From the NCBI GenBank assembly GCA_003219945.1, contig QHQV01000007.1, positions 1-5,226 of the forward strand: 5,226 nucleotides of DNA, given 5' to 3'. The translations under genes were made by a program, and so were the position numbers. Under the pieces are notes generated by a model that worked only from the letters and a program-made list of their open reading frames with translations, did not search any database and was not told where the DNA came from. Position 1 is the stretch's first letter, and each line of letters opens with the position of its first letter. Source of the stretch: Verrucomicrobiota bacterium (GTDB lineage: Bacteria > Verrucomicrobiota > Verrucomicrobiia > Chthoniobacterales > UBA10450). Of the stretch, positions 1-5,226 are shown one piece after another.

Positions 1-389
1 CGGCCACCGATATCACGGGCTATGGGTTGATAGGACATTTGATCTCGTTGTGCCGGGCGAGTGGTGTCTCTGCGGACATCGAACCCGCTGCTGTGCCGAT
101 CATCAGCTACGAAATTCACGAGCTCGTGAATCTGGGCTGCGTTCCGCAAGGAACCCGCGATAATCTTAATGGAGCCACGGTTCTTGTTGATTGGGCGCAG
201 ACGGATGAGACCTGCCAAATTTTATTAACCGACGCACAGACCAGCGGCGGTTTACTGCTGTGCGTTCCCGAAGCCAATCTGGAAAACGTGCTAATGATCC
301 TGCGAAAAGCACGCACACCTTCAGCCGCGCTGATTGGACGAATCGTACCCCGGCGACGACGACGCCCATTGATATGCATGACCGAGTAA
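1..389 (+). CDS. selD: Selenide, water dikinase (SelD), C-terminal part; 5' end outside the window
   Basis: SelD makes selenophosphate from selenide and ATP, the selenium donor for SelA (and for tRNA 2-selenouridine where that pathway exists). The frame is open from base 3 and ends with TAA at 387-389, giving 128 residues, roughly the last third of a typical 340-350 aa protein. It begins with ATDITGYGLIGHL, the family's conserved ATDITGFGLxGH block of the AIRS/PurM-like fold. It then has GCVPQGTRDN (the P-x-G-[TV]-R-x-N segment) and TDAQTSGGLLLCVPE at about 228-272, matching the family's DPQTSGGLL motif. The catalytic N-terminal Cys/Sec and Lys lie outside the window, so whether this SelD is itself a selenoprotein cannot be told. 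The tail is unusually basic (five consecutive Arg codons at 351-365). The end overlaps the selA start by 16 bases, which suggests translational coupling. Identification is secure. Confidence 0.96.
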   Translation, partial: ATDITGYGLIGHLISLCRASGVSADIEPAAVPIISYEIHELVNLGCVPQGTRDNLNGATVLVDWAQTDETCQILLTDAQTSGGLLLCVPEANLENVLMILRKARTPSAALIGRIVPRRRRRPLICMTE

Positions 390-1765
390 GCTGTGACAAG
401 CGACGCCAAATTCCGGCGGTCTCGAAGATACTCGATGCCCTCGATAATTTTAATTTGCCGCGGCCTTTCGTCGTCGAGATTGTCCGCCGCAAACTGTCAC
501 AGATTCGTGCCAGCGGCGTGCTCTCCGATTTTGAAGACATTGTGGCCCATGTCCGTCGTTCACTCGATGGATTTCGCGCCAGCAGACTTCAACCAGTCAT
601 CAACGGAACTGGAATTGTCATCCACACAAATTTCGGACGCGCGCCACTTCCGAGCGAAGCAATGCACGCCCTGAATGAAATCGGGTCAGTGTATTCGAAT
701 CTCGAATACGATCTTCCGAAAGGCGAACGCGGCGGGCGCGGCGTTTACGTGGAGAGTGCACTCGCCCTACTTTGTGAAGCCGAGGCGGCAACTGTAGTGA
801 ACAATTGCGCAGCGGCACTGGTCCTGATCGTTCAGCACTTCACACGAAAGACCGGTAGGGCGCGACGGCCGGGCGCGCCGGAAGTTGTGATTTCACGGGG
901 CGAACTGGTACAAATCGGCGGCGGATTTCGCATCAGCGAAATCCTCGAAGCAAGCGGCGCGAAACTGCGCGAGGTCGGCGCGACCAACAAGACGACACTC
1001 GAAGATTACGCGCACGCCGTCGGATCAAACACCGCGATGATTATGAAAGTGCACCGTAGCAATTTTTTCATGAGCGGCTTTGTAGAATCGCCTTCTTCGA
1101 ACGAGATCGGGACGTTGGCGAAGAAAAACCGGATACCGTTTGTCGAAGATCTCGGCAGCGGCGCGATGGTCGCGACTGAATCATTGGAAATTGCGGAGCA
1201 CGAGGCAACCCCTGGCGACGTGTTGAAAGCCGGCGCTGATCTCGTTTGCTTCAGTGGTGATAAACTCTTCGGCGGCCCGCAGGCGGGAATCATCGCTGGG
1301 AAAAAACGATTCGTTACCGCGCTGAAACGCGAACCGTTGTTTCGGGCTCTGCGCTGCGACAAGCTCTGTCTTGCTGCCCTGCAAACCACTGTCGATCTTC
1401 ACCTCGATGAAAAAATCGCCGAAATCCCGGCGCTCGCGCTTCTACGAACTTCAGAGGACGCATTGCGCGCCCGTGCCGCAGCAATTGCTTCGAATCTGGC
1501 GGATTTGCCAATGAAAATCGCAATTGGTCGCGGCAAAGCGAAAACAGGCGGCGGTACGTTGCCGAAGTCGAACGTGCCGTCCGTGACAATCGAGTTGCTT
1601 CCCAGAGATTGGTCACTGGCCGAATTCGCGGCGAGTCTTCGTGCATCGAATCCGCCTGTGATTGGCTACATCGCAGATAACCGATTCAAACTCGATCTGC
1701 GAACAATTTTTCCTCAGCAAGACGATAGCGTGATCAGCGCGGCTCGCGCAGCGTGTACGAAGTGA
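374..1765 (+). CDS. selA: L-seryl-tRNA(Sec) selenium transferase (SelA)
   Basis: SelA is a cytoplasmic, PLP-dependent enzyme (a ring-shaped decamer in characterised bacteria) that converts Ser-tRNA(Sec) to Sec-tRNA(Sec) using selenophosphate. Visible blocks include INGTGIVIHTNFGRAPLP from residue 76, the YSNLEYDLPKGERGGR segment, SRGELVQIGGGFRI from residue 174, EVGATNKT, MKVHRSNF, EDLGSGAM around D259, and SGDKLFGGPQAG, in which K297 is the PLP Schiff-base lysine (E. coli K295). The C-terminus has PVIGYIADNRFKLDLRTI. The frame stays open upstream to an ATG at 260, but that part lies inside selD and reads like its shadow. ATG 374 gives 463 residues, the same length as E. coli SelA, and places the N-terminal domain (RQIPAVSKILDAL) correctly. 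No strong Shine-Dalgarno precedes it, so initiation probably depends on ribosomes finishing selD. All expected catalytic motifs are present and it looks functional. Confidence 0.97.
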   Translation: MHDRVSCDKRRQIPAVSKILDALDNFNLPRPFVVEIVRRKLSQIRASGVLSDFEDIVAHVRRSLDGFRASRLQPVINGTGIVIHTNFGRAPLPSEAMHALNEIGSVYSNLEYDLPKGERGGRGVYVESALALLCEAEAATVVNNCAAALVLIVQHFTRKTGRARRPGAPEVVISRGELVQIGGGFRISEILEASGAKLREVGATNKTTLEDYAHAVGSNTAMIMKVHRSNFFMSGFVESPSSNEIGTLAKKNRIPFVEDLGSGAMVATESLEIAEHEATPGDVLKAGADLVCFSGDKLFGGPQAGIIAGKKRFVTALKREPLFRALRCDKLCLAALQTTVDLHLDEKIAEIPALALLRTSEDALRARAAAIASNLADLPMKIAIGRGKAKTGGGTLPKSNVPSVTIELLPRDWSLAEFAASLRASNPPVIGYIADNRFKLDLRTIFPQQDDSVISAARAACTK

Positions 1766-3636
1766 CGACGCGTCATTTCATCATTGCCACAGCAGGCCAT
1801 GTTGATCATGGCAAGAGCGCGCTGGTCAAAGCGTTGACCGGTACCGATCCCGATCGTCTCCCAGAGGAAAAGAAAAGGCGGATCACAATCGATCTTGGTT
1901 TCGCCGCATTGAATGTAACGGCGCCAAATGGCGACAAAATTCAGGCGGGAATTGTTGATGTTCCGGGCCATGAGGATTTCGTGCGCAACATGATTGCCGG
2001 AGTTGGCTCAATCGATCTGGCACTATTCGTCGTTGCCGCAGATGACGGCTGGATGCCTCAAAGCGAAGAGCATTTGCAAATTCTCAATTATCTCGGTGTG
2101 CAACGCGCCGTCATTGCGCTCACCAAGACCGACTTGGGCGCAATCGACGTCGCCACGAATCAAATTCGCGAACGACTATCCGACACGCCTTTTGCAGATT
2201 CGCCGATTGTTCCCACTTCTGTTCGGACAGGAGCGGGCATTGAAAACTTGGTAAATACGCTGGCTAGCCAACTCGCAAGAACAGAGCCCCAACGCGACAT
2301 CCGCAAGCCACGGTTGTTCATCGATCGGGTATTCACGCTCGGCGGGATCGGCACAGTTGTGACCGGGACACTAACCGGCGGATCCTTGCGCCGCAGTGAG
2401 AAAATCGTTGTTTACCCGACTAATTTCGAGCCACGGATTCGCTCGATTCAGAGCCATGGCCAGGAACTGGAAGTCGCGCACCCGGGAATGCGTACCGCGA
2501 TCAATCTACCAGACCTCCAAGTGGAGCAGATCAAGCGCGGTGACGTGGTGACGCTTCCGGATCACGGCGCACCATCTTCAACTTTAATTGTTCTTGTCGA
2601 AAAACCGTCACGCCCCAAGGCCGAAAAGACTGTTACCCAGCCCCTGAAAAATGGATCCTCGATATATGTTCACCACGGTGCGTCGCGCGTCGCAGCGAGG
2701 ATTAGATTTCGTGAAAATGGATCGCTCGAAGCAGGCAAACAAAAATTTGCTCAGTTAACGCTTGGTTCACCAATCTTTGCGTTCATCGGCGACCGTTTCG
2801 TCGTTCGCGATTCTTCGGAGCGACATACGATTGCCGGCGGAATTGTGCTCGATCCGGATGGCAACAAGGAATCACTGGCGTCCAGTGTCGCACTAGACAA
2901 TGTCGATGCTTTCGTGCGCGCGACCGTCGCGCGACAGGGATTCGCGCGGCGAGAAAGTGTTTTGAGCAAATCACGATTCAGTGCCGATGAAATTTCCGCG
3001 GCCCTGATAAATTTGGAGCAAAACAACGAGATTATTCTGTTCCAGGACATCACGGCCGATTGTGAATTCTGGCGGAAACTTCTTGCGCAGGCAATTGGCC
3101 TGATCGATGGGGCGCACAAAGCGACTCCCGAGCGCGCCGGTATCGATCTCGGTGAGCTACGCTCAGCGTTACGCATTCAAGACCCGGAGGTGTTTGAATC
3201 GCTGGTGGCGGATCTTTGCCAGCGGAATTTCGTCCGCAAAGGATCAGTTATCGCGCGCACTTCCCATCGTCCAACGCTGCCGGTCCACGTACAATTGATC
3301 GAGAAACGAATCCGCGAAGCGCTCGCCAGACAGCCCTTCGATCCGCCCTCGCGCAAGGCGATCGAGTCGGATCCGCAGGCTCGGCAAGTTGTGCGTTTTT
3401 TGATCGAGAACGGCGACGTGACCGAACTCGCTCTCGATGTGGTGTTATTGCGCGAGAGTTTCGAACGCATGAAGTCGCAGGTGATCGAGTTCATTTCCAA
3501 AAACGGACCCGCAACTGTGAGCCAGTTGCGCCAGGCGCTTGGGAGTTCGCGCCGCATCATGGTGCCGTTGCTGGAACGGCTGGATTGCGACGGCGCCACA
3601 ACCCGCGCGGGTGACAGACGCCGCTTGCGAATATAA
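1762..3636 (+). CDS. selB: Selenocysteine-specific translation elongation factor (SelB)
   Basis: SelB is a GTPase that binds Sec-tRNA(Sec) and the SECIS mRNA hairpin and inserts Sec at UGA. Numbering from GTG 1762 (624 aa; E. coli SelB is 614), the G domain has P-loop GHVDHGKS at 12-19, switch I RRITIDLG at 39-46, DVPGHEDF from D66 and TKTD at 121-124. A beta-barrel domain follows (LFIDRVFTLGGIGTVVTGTL), then a third barrel, then a C-terminal winged-helix array. The last helix-turn segment (GSSRRIMVPLLERLD from G594, then TRAGDRRRL) matches the SECIS-binding fourth winged helix of E. coli SelB. Start choice: GTG 1762 overlaps the selA stop as GTGA; an in-frame GTG at 1753 would add three residues and cannot be excluded. 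Neither has a clear Shine-Dalgarno, which fits coupling to selA. Oddity: the usual RGxT of switch I reads RRIT (R40). Identification is secure. Confidence 0.96.
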   Translation: MTTRHFIIATAGHVDHGKSALVKALTGTDPDRLPEEKKRRITIDLGFAALNVTAPNGDKIQAGIVDVPGHEDFVRNMIAGVGSIDLALFVVAADDGWMPQSEEHLQILNYLGVQRAVIALTKTDLGAIDVATNQIRERLSDTPFADSPIVPTSVRTGAGIENLVNTLASQLARTEPQRDIRKPRLFIDRVFTLGGIGTVVTGTLTGGSLRRSEKIVVYPTNFEPRIRSIQSHGQELEVAHPGMRTAINLPDLQVEQIKRGDVVTLPDHGAPSSTLIVLVEKPSRPKAEKTVTQPLKNGSSIYVHHGASRVAARIRFRENGSLEAGKQKFAQLTLGSPIFAFIGDRFVVRDSSERHTIAGGIVLDPDGNKESLASSVALDNVDAFVRATVARQGFARRESVLSKSRFSADEISAALINLEQNNEIILFQDITADCEFWRKLLAQAIGLIDGAHKATPERAGIDLGELRSALRIQDPEVFESLVADLCQRNFVRKGSVIARTSHRPTLPVHVQLIEKRIREALARQPFDPPSRKAIESDPQARQVVRFLIENGDVTELALDVVLLRESFERMKSQVIEFISKNGPATVSQLRQALGSSRRIMVPLLERLDCDGATTRAGDRRRLRI

Positions 3637-3650
3637 CGCCATTTCCCTGC

Positions 3651-3668
3651 ATGAAGGTTTCGCTTCAT
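3651..3668 (+). promoter_or_regulatory. Small inverted repeat enclosing the start codon of the AddB-like gene
   Basis: ATGAAG (3651-3656) and CTTCAT (3663-3668) are perfect reverse complements separated by the 6-base GTTTCG. In mRNA this would place the AUG inside a 6-bp stem. It begins 15 bases after the last base of the selB stop, about where the leading edge of a ribosome terminating on selB would reach. Opening by such ribosomes, and hence coupling to selB, is an inference. A 6-bp stem can occur by chance. Confidence 0.4.
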
Positions 3669-5226
3669 CTGGCCAACTCATTCGATGCCGCATGGGAGAA
3701 CGTGCTTCTCCCATGGTTCGAAAAAGTAGCTTCGCAACCATTCGAACAAAATGCCCCCGTTGCCGTGGTCACTCCGTTTCGCAGTCGCGCACAATTATTA
3801 CGGGGCAAACTCCTCGCCCACGGAATTTCACTTCTGGGCGTCCACTTCCTCGTACCCGGCCAATTACGCGAGATTTTGCTAGGCGACAGTGCGTTGACAA
3901 TTCCTTTGCGCGAACACTTGCGTTTGCTCCTCGCGATCGCGGCCGAGGAATTCGCCGCGGACGTTGACAGTGAACAACCGGGCTCTCTCATCGCACGAGC
4001 AGTCGCACGCGATCCCGATTACTTCCTGCGTCTCTTGGACGAATTGGGCGCCGCCGGTTGGGGCATGGCGGACGTGGACCAACCAGTGCTGACCGAGATC
4101 GCCACATCATTTACGAAAATGTGTCGTGACTGCGGGTTCGCGTTTGTTCACCAAGCCGACCGCCTCGCAACTGCGAACGCGGCAAAAGTGCCGCCGCGTT
4201 TCAGTCAGTTGCTTGTCACCGGTTTTGACGGCGCACACTGGCCGCTCTGGCCGTTGTTGCACGCGGCGGTAAAATCTTCCCGGGAAGCCACCGTCGTCTT
4301 AAATGATCCTCGCGACAAAGCGCGGGACATCGATGAAACCTGGGTTGGCACTTGGGAAGAAGTCTTCGGCGAAGCGGAGCCGGTTCCCGGGCCACAGGCG
4401 AAGGCGGAGCGAAAGATGCGAGAAAGGGATCCTTTGGACAAAGTGCATTTTCTAGTCGGAGCCGACACTACCGAGCAGGCACGCGCCATTGTCGCACTCA
4501 CGGCGAAATTTCTTTGCGACAATGATTGTGAGCGCATTGGGATTTTGTTCCCGCAGAAAGGCGCGTTGCCACGGCTCGTGGCGAGCTTTCTTCGTGCAGC
4601 GCAGATCACTCATAACGACGCAATTGCGCATCTAACTCCGAGCGTGTTTGATGACGACGCGTGGCGCGCGTGGTTGGAACTGCAAGAAAATCCGCAGTTA
4701 AAATTTCTTTTCCAATTTCTGCGCGCTGTGGAAGCGAGGATTTTCGACAAGACATCGGTTCTCCAGATCGAAGAAAAACTGCGTGACGCGTACAACCGCG
4801 TACTCATCGATAATATTGAGATTCTCCGCGAATTTTGCGCGCGCTCCGAACAGAACCCGGACATCGCACGTGCGGTGGAAAAGATCCAATTTCTGCCTGC
4901 GGTGGCAACGTTTTCTGAATTTCTTCGGCAGACAAAACGGATTTTCGCGGAGTTTGGTTGGAAGCAACGCTGGAGCGAAATCGAGCGGCTCAGCCGTGGA
5001 TGGGCCGAACGCGTGCCACAGAGCTTCTCGAAGCAGAACTATTTGGGTTGGTTGCGCGAAATTCTGGCCGCGCCGTCCTTAAGCCGCGATGACTGTGGCG
5101 CACATCCATACAGTCGCGTGCACTTGCTGCCATACGCGGAAGCGGAGAGCCAATCGTGGTCGCATGTGATTTTTGCCGGACTCAACGAAGAAGCATGGCC
5201 AACACTTGATCAGGAATTCGTCGCCA
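3651..5226 (+). CDS. AddB-like / PD-(D/E)XK helicase-nuclease family protein, N-terminal part; 3' end outside the window
   Basis: The frame is open from ATG 3651 to the window edge with no stop: 525 complete codons, so the protein is larger than 525 aa. Three blocks recall AddB-type DNA-repair helicase-nucleases, which with AddA process double-strand breaks. Near the N-terminus VAVVTPFRSRAQLLRGKLLAHG (37-58) fits a degenerate helicase-like first domain. LLVTGFDGAHWPLWPLL (187-203) fits the family's 'GFxxxxP' strand. YSRVHLLPYAEAESQSW followed by VIFAGLNEEAWP (487-517) matches the 'v-h-(x)n-E-A...-v-(x)-Gl-e-(x)-wP' motif. No Walker A (GxxGxGK[ST]) occurs in the N-terminal region, as in AddB versions with an inactive helicase domain. 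The PD-(D/E)XK nuclease motif would be C-terminal and is not in view, so nuclease activity is inferred. It lies 14 bases after the selB stop on the same strand, with no visible Shine-Dalgarno, so cotranscription is likely. An exonuclease V gamma-like or UvrD-like relative is the main alternative. Confidence 0.72.
   Translation, partial: MKVSLHLANSFDAAWENVLLPWFEKVASQPFEQNAPVAVVTPFRSRAQLLRGKLLAHGISLLGVHFLVPGQLREILLGDSALTIPLREHLRLLLAIAAEEFAADVDSEQPGSLIARAVARDPDYFLRLLDELGAAGWGMADVDQPVLTEIATSFTKMCRDCGFAFVHQADRLATANAAKVPPRFSQLLVTGFDGAHWPLWPLLHAAVKSSREATVVLNDPRDKARDIDETWVGTWEEVFGEAEPVPGPQAKAERKMRERDPLDKVHFLVGADTTEQARAIVALTAKFLCDNDCERIGILFPQKGALPRLVASFLRAAQITHNDAIAHLTPSVFDDDAWRAWLELQENPQLKFLFQFLRAVEARIFDKTSVLQIEEKLRDAYNRVLIDNIEILREFCARSEQNPDIARAVEKIQFLPAVATFSEFLRQTKRIFAEFGWKQRWSEIERLSRGWAERVPQSFSKQNYLGWLREILAAPSLSRDDCGAHPYSRVHLLPYAEAESQSWSHVIFAGLNEEAWPTLDQEFVA
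3691..3715 (+). promoter_or_regulatory. Perfect 10-bp stem / 5-base loop hairpin in the early AddB-like coding region
   Basis: CATGGGAGAA (3691-3700), loop CGTGC (3701-3705) and TTCTCCCATG (3706-3715) form an uninterrupted 10-bp stem starting 40 bases into the gene. It is not followed by a T run, so it is not a standard intrinsic terminator. It lacks the bulged U of the E. coli-type SECIS, and no in-frame TGA precedes it in this gene. The base pairing is certain; any function (slowing translation, RNA processing, attenuation) is unproven. Confidence 0.5.
3714..3740 (+). promoter_or_regulatory. Second hairpin: 9-bp stem with one bulged C
   Basis: TGGTTCGAA (3714-3722) pairs with TTCG plus AACCA (3731-3734 and 3736-3740), leaving C3735 bulged and an 8-base loop AAAGTAGC. 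It shares bases 3714-3715 with the preceding perfect hairpin, so the two compete only at their edges. GTTCGAA (3716-3722) can alternatively pair with TTCGAAC at 3741-3747. The pairing is seen; the role is unknown. Confidence 0.35.

Noticed and set aside
260..373. Upstream extension of selA to an ATG at 260 (501 aa)
   Set aside because: It lies wholly within the conserved SelD end, its residues look like an out-of-frame shadow, and the 463-aa form matches the family length.
2917..2933. Perfect 7-bp GC hairpin (CGCGCGA, loop CCG, TCGCGCG) inside selB
   Set aside because: It is made of CG alternation typical of Arg/Ala codons, sits mid-gene, has no T run, and is likely a composition effect.
3691..3722. 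Intrinsic terminator after selB
   Set aside because: The stem is strong, but it is inside an open coding frame and is followed by GGTTCGAAAAAG rather than a T run.
3177..3741. Overlapping - strand frames of about 100-160 codons at the end of selB and the junction
   Set aside because: They are antisense to conserved SelB sequence, Ser/Arg-rich, and show no recognisable motif; open antisense frames are common in GC-rich coding DNA.
3539..3967. + strand 142-codon frame starting inside the end of selB
   Set aside because: It conflicts with the conserved SelB fourth winged helix and with the AddB-like frame, and its Arg/Thr-rich product looks like a shadow.
4205..4967. - strand frames opposite the AddB-like gene
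   Set aside because: The + strand frame is continuous for more than 525 codons with family-like motifs; the antisense products have no recognisable features.

Overview
The window is a compact, fully coding, one-direction (+) bacterial segment. It carries the core selenocysteine machinery, selD (3' part only), selA (complete) and selB (complete), followed by the 5' part of a large AddB-like helicase/nuclease-family gene that runs off the right edge. I see no gene on the - strand, no RNA gene, no mobile element, no CRISPR array and no intergenic stretch longer than 14 bases.

Layout: 1-389 is the C-terminal 128 residues of selenide, water dikinase (SelD). 374-1765 is L-seryl-tRNA(Sec) selenium transferase (SelA, 463 aa), starting inside the end of selD. 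1762-3636 is the selenocysteine-specific elongation factor SelB (about 624 aa), sharing a 4-base GTGA overlap with selA. After 14 bases, 3651-5226 is an open frame (525 full codons, no stop) whose three recognisable blocks resemble AddB / PD-(D/E)XK helicase-nuclease proteins. The first 90 bases of that gene contain three adjacent inverted repeats, one of them a perfect 10-bp stem with a 5-base loop and another enclosing the start codon.

How the genes work together: SelD makes selenophosphate from selenide and ATP. SelA uses it to convert Ser-tRNA(Sec) to Sec-tRNA(Sec). SelB with GTP delivers that tRNA to UGA codons followed by a SECIS hairpin. The organism therefore very probably makes selenoproteins, although neither a selenoprotein gene nor the tRNA(Sec) gene (selC) lies in this window. 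The overlaps suggest one polycistronic, translationally coupled selD-selA-selB message. Whether the AddB-like gene belongs to the same transcript for a functional reason is unknown.

Organism: a free-living bacterium with moderately high GC and weak or absent Shine-Dalgarno sequences at the internal starts. The bacterial four-winged-helix SelB and the E. coli-like SelA length exclude archaea and eukaryotes. The style of the AddB-like protein recalls Verrucomicrobiota or a neighbouring soil phylum, but that is a low-confidence impression.

Apart from the structured junction, the AddB-like neighbour and one unusual residue in the SelB switch I motif, this is an ordinary selenium locus. I found no convincing undescribed system.
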